From positions 1-5,600 of the forward strand of contig JAUWDP010000090.1 of assembly GCA_030608725.1 (NCBI GenBank): a stretch of 5,600 nucleotides of DNA, given 5' to 3'. Position 1 is the stretch's first letter; every line of letters begins with the position of its first letter. Shown here piece after piece: positions 1 through 5,522 of the stretch. Origin of the DNA: Candidatus Bathyarchaeota archaeon. GTDB taxonomy: Archaea; Thermoproteota; Bathyarchaeia; TCS64. Below the pieces are notes generated by a model. That model ran no database searches, was not told the DNA's origin, and saw only the letters and a program-made list of their open reading frames with translations. The position numbers and the translations under genes were made by a program.

Positions 1-486
1 GTTCCGGATGTAGGTGGCCATCCTGTTGACGTATGTGAAGCTGGGGTAGCCCCGGGTTGGGAAGGTCCTAACGGAGTACTGGTTCGCGATGTCGCTCATG
101 AGCCTGCTCAGGGCGTCCTTCTCAAGGCTCACGATGACGTAGTTGGGCTGGTCGTCCCACATGAGCAAGGTGAACTCCTTGTAGCTCTCCTTGAGGCCGG
201 TGATACGCCTCCGGAGGAACTCCTCGGCCGAGGCGTAGCCCGTGTCGCCCCTGCCCAGGATGCGGCGGCTCCGGTCCTCGAGGCAGTTGACGGGGACGTC
301 CCTCTGCTCCCTGGCCTTCACCATGATGCGGCTCAGCCGCTTGTAGCTGTTGATCGTGTTGGGGATGAGGCGCTTCGAGACGAGGCGGTAGTAGAGCTGC
401 CGGAGGGTGAGGGCTGAGTCGTACTGCTTGAAGACCTCCAGTGCCTCCTCTACGATCTGCTCGTAGCTGGGCAGCTTCTTCGCCAT
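1..486 (-). CDS. Spo11/topoisomerase VI subunit A-like Toprim protein (partial, C-terminus outside window)
   Basis: An open frame of 162 codons starts at ATG 486 and runs off the left edge without a stop. The N-terminal half (about residues 5-75) looks like the winged-helix/5Y-CAP region of the topoisomerase VI A/Spo11 family: residues 26-35 read ALTLRQLYYR, matching the R-x-x-Y-Y motif that carries the DNA-cleaving tyrosine, so Y33 (or Y32) is the candidate. A basic helix with N43, Y48 and R59, then D71-R72, follows as in phage and archaeal relatives. Residues 117-126 (VIVSLEKDAL) match the first Toprim strand, with E122 as the metal-binding glutamate, followed by a TRGYPS segment (144-149). 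The second Toprim acidic motif (DxD) would lie beyond the edge. Topoisomerase VI A subunits and Spo11 cut both DNA strands through a 5'-phosphotyrosine link; here that activity is inferred. The start is supported by a TATA box about 32 bases upstream and the absence of a Shine-Dalgarno site, which suggests a nearly leaderless mRNA. No B subunit (GHKL ATPase) gene is visible. It could be a 'Mini-A'-type protein or a phage-type relative of unknown role. Confidence 0.8.
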   Translation of the reverse strand, partial: MAKKLPSYEQIVEEALEVFKQYDSALTLRQLYYRLVSKRLIPNTINSYKRLSRIMVKAREQRDVPVNCLEDRSRRILGRGDTGYASAEEFLRRRITGLKESYKEFTLLMWDDQPNYVIVSLEKDALSRLMSDIANQYSVRTFPTRGYPSFTYVNRMATYIRN

Positions 487-512
487 CGCTGCAATATCTA
501 CGGAAGTGAAAC

Positions 513-524
513 GTATAATATAAT
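513..524 (-). promoter_or_regulatory. TATA box of the Toprim gene
   Basis: On the minus strand this reads ATTATATTATAC, an archaeal-type TATA box in an AT-rich gap. Its centre lies about 32 bases before ATG 486. With the usual archaeal spacing of about 26 bases, the transcript would start near 492, leaving a leader of about 6 bases with no ribosome-binding site. Confidence 0.6.
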
Positions 525-539
525 CGCCTCATTCTTCCT

Positions 540-576
540 AAAAAACATGGAAAAAGGAGGAGAACGGGCGTTCTCC
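540..576 (-). terminator. hairpin and oligo-T terminator of the DUF169 gene
   Basis: A perfect 7-bp stem (GGAGAAC 559-565 with GTTCTCC 570-576, four-base loop) lies 16 bases after the stop at 593. On the transcribed strand it is followed by T5 (555-551) and T6 (545-540). It separates the DUF169 gene from the Toprim gene downstream, which has its own TATA box, so the two are probably transcribed separately. Confidence 0.7.
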
Positions 577-592
577 GCAGTGGACCACCCGG

Positions 593-1438
593 TCAGCGGT
601 ACTGGAGGGCGCGCCTCCTCTCCTCGTTGCCTTTACCCTTGATCTCCGATCCGTCAGCCCTCTTCTGCCCCATCTGTCGCGCCATCTCGGCGTAGCTCGG
701 GGAGAGATCGTACTCCGGCGCCATGGAGAAGCCGGTGGGCAGCGAACCCGTACCCTTCTGCTCAAGGCCATAGGCCAGATCGCCGATCCTCTCCTTAGGC
801 ACGGAGAAGATCAGCTCGTCGTCCTGGGCTCCGGCACGTCCCCGGTCTCCCCGGCAGGGGGCGGCGGCCTGACATTTTCCAGTCAGTAAAGTTGGCACGA
901 CCGCGTAGACACAGGCGGCGTGACCGCCTAGCACCGTGGCGACGTCCCGACCGTCGTTGTATGCTATACCCAGCAGGAGCCTCGTGAGCTGGGCGGAGTT
1001 GCAGTATATCACGGCAACGTCCGGCTCGAAGCTCGCGGTCGTCAGGGGCGCGGAGACGATGCCCACGTACTTCCCGGTCTCCAGCCTCGGGAACTCCCGG
1101 GCCCAGTTGGCGCCGGCCTCCAGGGAGGCGACCCCGTCGGGGTAGCGGTTGTTCCCGTCCAGGAAGTACTGCGGGGGCTCGGCGAGGCCAAACCCGATGA
1201 CGGGCTCGGGGCACCACATGTCCTCGAAGAGCTGGGCCACGCACTCCCCGTACTTTCTTGACAGGGAGAAGACCTGGCACGTGGAGAGGCACTTCCCGTA
1301 GTCGACGGTGGGGCGCTTCGCCCCCTCGGGCACCTCGTCCCTGTCCTCGAGCATCTTGACCGCCAGAGGATGGCTCGACGGCCAGATATGCTTCACGATC
1401 CGCTTCCCGTACTCATTATACTTACTCAGTGTAACCAC
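593..1438 (-). CDS. DUF169 family protein (COG2043-like)
   Basis: This is a 281-residue soluble protein if it starts at GTG 1438, with no signal peptide or membrane segment. It resembles DUF169 from end to end: an N-terminal HPLAVKML segment (23-30, the family's 'P-[VL]-A-[VI]-K' motif), a cysteine region (C50, C54, then C76 in WCPEP), VSAPL followed by EPDVAVIY (128-145), GGHAACVY (171-178), LTGK (185-188), PCRGDRG (194-200) and DDELIFSVP (206-214). Family function is not established; the cysteines could bind a metal or cofactor, but that is only inference. In-frame ATG codons at 1465 and 1504 would give 290 or 303 residues. I prefer GTG 1438 because a TATA box at 1464-1476 would then give a near-leaderless transcript, because that box overlaps ATG 1465, and because family similarity begins just after it. 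Neither ATG has a convincing ribosome-binding site. The last 25 residues or so are charged and rich in K, R and E. The gene follows the amidohydrolase gene in the same direction and ends in a strong hairpin terminator. Confidence 0.82.
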   Translation of the reverse strand: MVTLSKYNEYGKRIVKHIWPSSHPLAVKMLEDRDEVPEGAKRPTVDYGKCLSTCQVFSLSRKYGECVAQLFEDMWCPEPVIGFGLAEPPQYFLDGNNRYPDGVASLEAGANWAREFPRLETGKYVGIVSAPLTTASFEPDVAVIYCNSAQLTRLLLGIAYNDGRDVATVLGGHAACVYAVVPTLLTGKCQAAAPCRGDRGRAGAQDDELIFSVPKERIGDLAYGLEQKGTGSLPTGFSMAPEYDLSPSYAEMARQMGQKRADGSEIKGKGNEERRRALQYR

Positions 1439-1463
1439 CAGGTGAACCTGTGTCGTATATCCC

Positions 1464-1476
1464 ATAAATATACAAT
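1464..1476 (-). promoter_or_regulatory. TATA box of the DUF169 gene
   Basis: On the minus strand this reads ATTGTATATTTAT, centred about 31 bases before GTG 1438, with a purine-rich GGGGGAG just upstream in the position of a B-recognition element. It predicts a transcript start near 1443 and thus a leader of only about 5 bases. If real, the upstream in-frame ATG codons (1465, 1504) lie outside the mRNA. Confidence 0.5.
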
Positions 1477-1512
1477 ACTCCCCCGAGGAATCCCCCCATC
1501 TCATTGGGGAGT
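1477..1512. repeat. 7-bp inverted repeat upstream of the DUF169 promoter
   Basis: The perfect inverted arms ACTCCCC (1477-1483) and GGGGAGT (1506-1512) are separated by 22 bases. The left arm abuts the TATA box of the DUF169 gene and covers the likely B-recognition element; the other lies in the short gap after the amidohydrolase stop (1527). The arms are about 29 bp apart centre to centre, near three helical turns, so an operator is possible. They could also form a weak stem in the amidohydrolase 3' end, but no oligo-T follows directly. Confidence 0.3.
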
Positions 1513-1526
1513 GAAGGATGGGGCTG

Positions 1527-3299
1527 TCAGTTCTCCCTTCTCAGAATCTGTCCCGGCCTCTCCCCAGTATGCACTCCATCGTCCACGACCATCGAGCCGT
1601 TCACCAGGACGTACCTGACGCCCTCCGGGTAGCTCCGGGACTCCTCGGGCTTCCCCACGATCCTCAGCCCCTCCCAGTCCAGGAGGGCGATGTCGGCGTA
1701 GGCCCCCGGCTCGATGACCCCCCGGCCCTCAAGCCTGTAGACCTTGGCGGGCAGCGTGGAGCACTTGTAAACCGCCTCCTCGATGGTGAGGAGGCTTCCC
1801 TCCCTGACGTTCCTGATGAGGAACTTGGGGTAACCCGAGTAGGTGTCCGGCAGCGGGATGGAGTAGGGGGGAACCTTGATCTCCCACTTGTCGTCTGCGA
1901 CGGAGACGTCGAGCCCCACCGAGCAGGCGGGGTGCCTGAAGAAGACCTGCATCTGCTCCTCGATCCCTCGGTAGTCCTTGTGGCTCCCCCGGCTATCAGG
2001 GTCCTCAACGATGAGGTCGCAGAGGGCCTCCCACGGGTCCTTCCCCATCTTCTCGGCGGCTTCGAAGAGGAGGACGCCGTCGTACTCCTCGTTGGAGTGC
2101 TTCGTGATGTAGAGGTTCTCGGCCCAGTGAGCGGCGTTGAGGCAGGGGTTGATGACAACCCTCTGGAAGAGCTTCCCCGACTCTATCTCGTCCCAGCACT
2201 TCTTCCTGAACTCGTCCACCTTCAGCCACTCGGCGAGCCTCTCCCTGGACCCCAAGAGCCTGAGGAACTGGGTGAAGTGGCCGCTGCAGAGGTAGGGCAG
2301 GGGCTCCCAGCACTCCCAGGGGATGCAGTCGAAGCTCACCTCATTTCCGTCGGCGATGGCATCGTCGATGGGCTCCAGGGTGGCCTTCCCGACAGCTACG
2401 CCTATCTCCGGTGTCATCGGCGGGACCGTGTGCCAACCGGGAGCGATGTGGGCGATGTGCAGCCTCACCCCCGTCCTACGGGCGGTGTCCAACACCTCCA
2501 GGATGCCCTCCTGGGGCTCCGCATACACCGCTCCCTTCCCGATGTTCCGGCGGCGCCCCGTCCTCCTCCAGTGGGGCACGTAGATCCCGTCGTACTCCTT
2601 GAGGACCTCCACGCAGCCGTCGATCTCCGACTTCTCCGCGAAGACATCGGGGTCATAGTCGAGCCCCGTGGACAGCCCCAGGCAGCCCTCCCCCATCGCC
2701 GCGTGGATGAGCTCTTTCATCTCCTCCAGCTCCTCGGAGGTGGAATGGCGCTCGTAGTCCTCCCCCATCACCTTGTAGCGGACAGTCCCGTGGCCGACGA
2801 GGGGAGCGTAGTTGACCGCGATACCCTTCTTCCCGATGTGGGCGAAGTACTCCGCCATCGTCTTCCAGTCGATGTGCCAGCCATACTTCTCGTCGAGCAT
2901 CTCGTTGACCTCCTCCACGGGGAGGAGGGGCTTGGGGCGGTGGTATACGTAGGGGTACCTCTCGAAGAGCTCATCCGTCAGCCCCCTGGGTGGTCTCATG
3001 AACTCGCCCAGTGGCCCCGGGGAGCCCCCGCACTGCCCCGCCACCACCGTGGTGCACCCCTGCATCACGGCGCTCTCGCAGTCGGGGTACCATGGGAAGC
3101 TCCCGTCTGCGTGGGAGTGGGGGTCAACGAAGCCGGGCACAGCGAGGAGCCCTGAGGCGTCGATGACCCTGACTGCATCTTCTTCTACATCTCCCACGGC
3201 GGCGACGGCCCCACCCTTGACCCCTATGGACCCGGTGTAGGCTTTGTTCACCCCGTCCACTATCTTGGCGTTGGCGATGAGAATATCGTAATCAGACAT
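1527..3299 (-). CDS. N-acyl-D-amino-acid deacylase-like amidohydrolase (D-aminoacylase family)
   Basis: This 590-residue cytoplasmic protein has the amidohydrolase layout: a small N-terminal beta domain (3-55), the metal motif DPHSHAD (59-65; H61, H63), then TTVVAGQCGGSPGPLG (83-98), in which C90 matches the zinc-binding cysteine of D-aminoacylases. Next come LGLSTGLDYDP (207-217), VPHWRRTG with H243, and LHIAHIAPGW with H284; the two histidines match the family's later metal ligands. D464 in VGLDVSVADD is the best candidate for the catalytic aspartate. The C-terminal domain carries STLPAKVYRLEGRGVIEPG (514-532), the ADIALLD strand (535-541), and YPEGVRYVLVNG then GERPGQILRRE (579-589), a typical family ending. 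Members hydrolyse N-acyl-D-amino acids to a D-amino acid and a carboxylate; dipeptide- and hydantoin-cleaving relatives exist, so the exact substrate is open. It is longer than the roughly 480-530 residues usual for D-aminoacylases, with extra sequence around 100-160 and 325-400. ATG 3299 is preferred: it directly precedes the conserved DILIANAKIVDG strand. No Shine-Dalgarno site is seen, so the mRNA may be leaderless. Confidence 0.88.
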   Translation of the reverse strand: MSDYDILIANAKIVDGVNKAYTGSIGVKGGAVAAVGDVEEDAVRVIDASGLLAVPGFVDPHSHADGSFPWYPDCESAVMQGCTTVVAGQCGGSPGPLGEFMRPPRGLTDELFERYPYVYHRPKPLLPVEEVNEMLDEKYGWHIDWKTMAEYFAHIGKKGIAVNYAPLVGHGTVRYKVMGEDYERHSTSEELEEMKELIHAAMGEGCLGLSTGLDYDPDVFAEKSEIDGCVEVLKEYDGIYVPHWRRTGRRRNIGKGAVYAEPQEGILEVLDTARRTGVRLHIAHIAPGWHTVPPMTPEIGVAVGKATLEPIDDAIADGNEVSFDCIPWECWEPLPYLCSGHFTQFLRLLGSRERLAEWLKVDEFRKKCWDEIESGKLFQRVVINPCLNAAHWAENLYITKHSNEEYDGVLLFEAAEKMGKDPWEALCDLIVEDPDSRGSHKDYRGIEEQMQVFFRHPACSVGLDVSVADDKWEIKVPPYSIPLPDTYSGYPKFLIRNVREGSLLTIEEAVYKCSTLPAKVYRLEGRGVIEPGAYADIALLDWEGLRIVGKPEESRSYPEGVRYVLVNGSMVVDDGVHTGERPGQILRREN

Positions 3300-3324
3300 A
3301 GACCAAAGTCTGTCACTATTCGCT

Positions 3325-3334
3325 CATTAATGTT
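3325..3334 (-). promoter_or_regulatory. weak TATA-like element of the amidohydrolase gene
   Basis: On the minus strand this AT-rich stretch reads AACATTAATG, centred about 30 bases before ATG 3299, which is the right place for a near-leaderless transcript. It departs from a good TATA box, so the call is tentative. The oligo-T terminator of the preceding gene ends just upstream, which makes a separate promoter here likely. Confidence 0.35.
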
Positions 3335-3344
3335 CGCAGGCAAG

Positions 3345-3361
3345 AAAAAAAGATGAAAAAA
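3345..3361 (-). terminator. double oligo-T terminator of the flavodoxin gene
   Basis: Seven bases after the flavodoxin stop, the minus strand reads T6 (3361-3356), CATC, then T7 (3351-3345), with no stable hairpin. Intrinsic termination at oligo-T tracts without a stem is normal in archaea. Confidence 0.55.
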
Positions 3362-3368
3362 TAGGGTT

Positions 3369-3830
3369 CTACTCTGTAGGCTCGGCAGACCTCTTGGCGG
3401 CAGCCTCGGCGAGGGCCTTCCCCATGGCCTTGCACTTCTCCAAGACCTCGTCGGTCAGGTCGCCGGACTGGATGATGCCTTCGGCGGCTTTCTCCAGCTT
3501 GAATGCGCCGATCATCCTCTCAAGGCTGGCGAGGGCTGTATCGCTGTCGCCCCCACCCGATGTGTAGGCCGCTGCGGGCTTGCCCTCCGTCTTCCCTCTG
3601 ATGCTGAGGCCCTTGTCGAAGAAGGACTTCATGTCTCCAGCCATGTAGCTGAAGTAGTTGGGGGAGCCGAAGGCGACCGCGTCGCAGTCCGCCAGGTCGA
3701 CCATGGTGGCGTAGTCCACCCTCTTGGCTGTTCCCTCGGCACCGACGGCGTTGGCGCCCTCGACGATGGCCTTCGCCATCTTCTTCGTCTTCCCGCCTCT
3801 AGTGTAGTAGATCACGATAACTGATACCAT
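3369..3830 (-). CDS. flavodoxin-like protein (FMN-binding, WrbA/NAD(P)H-quinone reductase type)
   Basis: This 153-residue protein is about the length of a short-chain flavodoxin. The first beta strand and phosphate loop are VIVIYYTRGGKTKKMA (4-19); T10-R-G-G-K-T15 corresponds to the family's T/S-x-T-G-x-T loop that grips the FMN phosphate, with G in place of the central T. Then come DCDAVAFGSPNYFSYMAGDMKSFFD (48-72), where GSPNYF is the typical second FMN loop of the WrbA/NADPH-dependent FMN reductase group, and AAAYTSGGG (86-94), the third FMN loop. The tail (about 128-153) is an alanine- and lysine-rich helix. It probably carries electrons through bound FMN, or reduces quinones with NAD(P)H; partners cannot be named from the neighbours. 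The start at ATG 3830 is firm because a GGAG Shine-Dalgarno site sits 8 bases upstream. It has its own TATA box and terminator, so it is likely a single-gene transcript. Confidence 0.88.
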   Translation of the reverse strand: MVSVIVIYYTRGGKTKKMAKAIVEGANAVGAEGTAKRVDYATMVDLADCDAVAFGSPNYFSYMAGDMKSFFDKGLSIRGKTEGKPAAAYTSGGGDSDTALASLERMIGAFKLEKAAEGIIQSGDLTDEVLEKCKAMGKALAEAAAKRSAEPTE

Positions 3831-3835
3831 AACCG

Positions 3836-3843
3836 AATCTCCT
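3836..3843 (-). promoter_or_regulatory. Shine-Dalgarno site of the flavodoxin gene
   Basis: On the minus strand this reads AGGAGATT, with GGAG at 3842-3839 and 8 bases to ATG 3830. It is the clearest ribosome-binding site in the window and fixes the start, in contrast to the apparently leaderless genes around it. Confidence 0.7.
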
Positions 3844-3868
3844 GTAATCCCTTCAGTATACTACTTGA

Positions 3869-3877
3869 CTTTTTAAG
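3869..3877 (-). promoter_or_regulatory. TATA box of the flavodoxin gene
   Basis: The minus strand reads CTTAAAAAG, centred at about 3873. A start about 26 bases downstream (near 3847) would give a leader of about 17 bases that just includes the Shine-Dalgarno site. Confidence 0.5.
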
Positions 3878-3933
3878 ACTTTACCAAGGATCCGAGACAC
3901 GGCGGAATGGCTGATTATTTAGGGTTTAGGTGG

Positions 3934-3958
3934 AAAAAAAGGGGTTTTTTAAGACCCC
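3934..3958 (-). terminator. terminator of gdhA
   Basis: On the minus strand GGGG (3958-3955 region) pairs with CCCC (3944-3941) across an AT-rich loop and is followed at once by T7 (3940-3934). It lies about 22 bases after the gdhA stop and upstream of the flavodoxin TATA box, so the two genes should be separate transcripts. Confidence 0.65.
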
Positions 3959-3980
3959 GTCTGGAATCTCGCTTCGTTTC

Positions 3981-5327
3981 CTAGGAATAGACGCCCTGGG
4001 CCACCATTGCGTCGGCTACCTTGAGGAAGCCAGCGATGTTTGCGCCTAGGACGTAGTTGCCCGGCTGGCCGAAGATCTTGGATGTCTCGTAGGCGGCGCT
4101 ATGGATGTTCACCATGATCTGGTGAAGCTTCTGGTCCACCTCCTCGGCGCTCCAGAAGTAGCGCTGGCTGTTCTGGGCCATCTCTAGACCTGAGGTAGAG
4201 ACCCCGCCCGCGTTGGATGCCTTCCCGGGTGAGTACAGTATCTTGTTCTCGATGAAGATGTTGATGCCCTCTAGGGTGGTAGGCATGTTGGCGCCCTCGC
4301 CGACCGCCAGTACACCGTTGTCGACCAAGGTCTGGGCGTCCTTTCCGTCCAGCTCGTTCTGTGTGGCGCAGGGCAATGCGACATCGCACTTGTAGACCCA
4401 TGGCCTGCCCTTATCGACGTACTCGACGTTGTACTTCTCAGCGAACTCCTTGATCCGTCCCCTCTTGACGTTCTTGAGCTCCATCACATAGTCCCACTGG
4501 TCCTTCGTGATTCCGTCCGGGACGTAGATGCAGCCGCTTGAGTCGCTCATCGTTACCACCTTGGCCCCCAGCTGGAGGCACTTCTCGACGGCGTATTGAG
4601 CGACGTTGCCGGAGCCTGAGACGGTAACGACCTTACCCTTCATGTCCTCGCCCTTGGTCTTCAGCATCTGCTCCACGAAGTAGACGTCACCGTAGCCCGT
4701 GGCCTGGGGCCTGATCAGGGAGCCACCGTATCTCTGGCCCTTGCCGGTCAGGACGCAGGTGCCGTGGACGTTGGTGATCTTCCTGTAAGCGCCGTACATG
4801 TAGCCGATTTCACGGGCGCCGACGCCGATGTCTCCAGCGGGGACGTCGACGAACTGGCCTATGTGGCGGTACATCTCCATCATGAAGCTGGTGCAGAAGC
4901 TCTCGACCTCTGCGTCAGTCTTGCCCTTGGGGTCGAAGTCGGAACCGCCCTTGCCGCCGCCCATGGGGAGGCCGGTGAGGCTGTTCTTGAACGTCTGCTC
5001 GAAGCCCAGGAACTTCATCATCCCCAGGACAACCGTGGGGTGGAACCTGAAGCCGCCCTTGTAGGGGCCGATGGCGGAGTTGTACTGGACCCTGTAGCCC
5101 CTGTTGATCTGGATCACGCCGTCCTTGTCCTTCCAGGGGACGCGGAACTGGACGATCCTCTCGGGCTCAATAATCCTCTCAAGGATCTTGTGCTCCTTGT
5201 ACTGGGGGTACTTGTCGATGGCAGGTTCGATGTTCTCCAGAACCTCGTAGACAGCTTGGTGGAATGTTTTCTGCAGTGGATCTCTCTCTACGACCGAGTC
5301 GTATATTCCTTCAACATATTTGTTCAT
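3981..5327 (-). CDS. gdhA: NADP-specific glutamate dehydrogenase (EC 1.4.1.4)
   Basis: This 448-residue protein catalyses reversible reductive amination of 2-oxoglutarate with ammonia to glutamate, normally as a cytoplasmic hexamer. The length and sequence match the bacterial class typified by E. coli GdhA (447 residues). The N-terminal substrate domain carries IGPYKGGFRFHP (86-97, K90 contacts substrate), EQTFKNSL (110-117, K114), LPMGGGKGGSDFDPKG (120-135, catalytic K126) and DVPAGDIGVG (161-170, catalytic D166). The nucleotide domain has GSLIRPQATGYG (202-213), the Rossmann turn VSGSGNVAQYA (236-246) and SDSSG at the end of the second strand (261-265); this SDSxG signature is typical of NADP-preferring members and lacks the acidic residue usual for NAD. 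ALPCATQNELDG (317-328), EGANMPTT (344-351) and STSGLEMAQNSQR (377-389) complete the active site, and the protein ends in the usual NIAGFLKVADAMVAQGV. No key residue is missing and no frame break is seen. A TATA box lies about 46 bases upstream, and a terminator follows the stop. The most plausible job is ammonia assimilation or amino-acid breakdown. Confidence 0.98.
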   Translation of the reverse strand: MNKYVEGIYDSVVERDPLQKTFHQAVYEVLENIEPAIDKYPQYKEHKILERIIEPERIVQFRVPWKDKDGVIQINRGYRVQYNSAIGPYKGGFRFHPTVVLGMMKFLGFEQTFKNSLTGLPMGGGKGGSDFDPKGKTDAEVESFCTSFMMEMYRHIGQFVDVPAGDIGVGAREIGYMYGAYRKITNVHGTCVLTGKGQRYGGSLIRPQATGYGDVYFVEQMLKTKGEDMKGKVVTVSGSGNVAQYAVEKCLQLGAKVVTMSDSSGCIYVPDGITKDQWDYVMELKNVKRGRIKEFAEKYNVEYVDKGRPWVYKCDVALPCATQNELDGKDAQTLVDNGVLAVGEGANMPTTLEGINIFIENKILYSPGKASNAGGVSTSGLEMAQNSQRYFWSAEEVDQKLHQIMVNIHSAAYETSKIFGQPGNYVLGANIAGFLKVADAMVAQGVYS

Positions 5328-5365
5328 AAGACCACTCTTCGTAAGTCTCCTTGGTCAAGATGGGT

Positions 5366-5380
5366 ATTATATATTTATTA
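5366..5380 (-). promoter_or_regulatory. TATA box of gdhA
   Basis: The minus strand reads TAATAAATATATAAT, the strongest TATA box in the window, preceded by purine-rich AGAAAG as a possible B-recognition element. It predicts a transcript start near 5347 and a leader of about 19 bases. An AAGGAG at 5352-5347 falls at or before that start and is 19 bases from the ATG, so it is probably not the working ribosome-binding site. Confidence 0.65.
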
Positions 5381-5402
5381 CTTTCTGAATCAGGTGTAAG
5401 GA

Positions 5403-5419
5403 GTATATACTATACGTAT
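5403..5419. repeat. overlapping small palindromes upstream of the gdhA promoter
   Basis: GTATA-TAC-TATAC (5403-5415) is an inverted repeat with 5-bp arms, and it overlaps the perfect 8-bp palindrome ATACGTAT (5412-5419). They lie 23 bases or more upstream of the gdhA TATA box, where an activator could bind. They may equally be chance in AT-rich DNA or a second, weaker TATA element. Confidence 0.25.
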
Positions 5420-5468
5420 TTTGGACGTTATCTAAATATAGAATTCGGTATTTTACGAGGAAATGGAC

Positions 5469-5490
5469 AAAAAATACCCAAGAAAAGGGT
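5469..5490 (-). terminator. terminator of the gene at the right edge
   Basis: On the minus strand ACCC (5490-5487) pairs with GGGT (5479-5476) across a seven-base loop and is followed by A then T6 (5474-5469). It lies 32 bases after the TAA at 5523, which supports a minus-strand gene ending there. Confidence 0.5.
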
Positions 5491-5522
5491 CATGTAAAAA
5501 CCTGTTATCATGTGGATGGCTG

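Noticed and set aside
122..532. 136-codon minus-strand open frame
   Set aside because: It overlaps the Toprim gene in another frame, and its product is rich in P, R, H and Q, as out-of-frame GC-rich DNA gives. The true frame from ATG 486 has family motifs.
538..771. 77-codon minus-strand open frame across the DUF169 stop
   Set aside because: It runs through the hairpin terminator, has an arginine- and serine-rich product, and is out of frame with the DUF169 protein.
1518..3155. 545-codon plus-strand open frame
   Set aside because: It is the codon-register antisense of the amidohydrolase gene, with a repetitive V/L/G/D/P-rich composition, no recognisable motif and no ribosome-binding site. 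The minus-strand frame has clear catalytic motifs.
4764..5399. 211-codon plus-strand open frame
   Set aside because: It lies antisense to gdhA in the same codon register, and its product shows no known motif and a biased composition.
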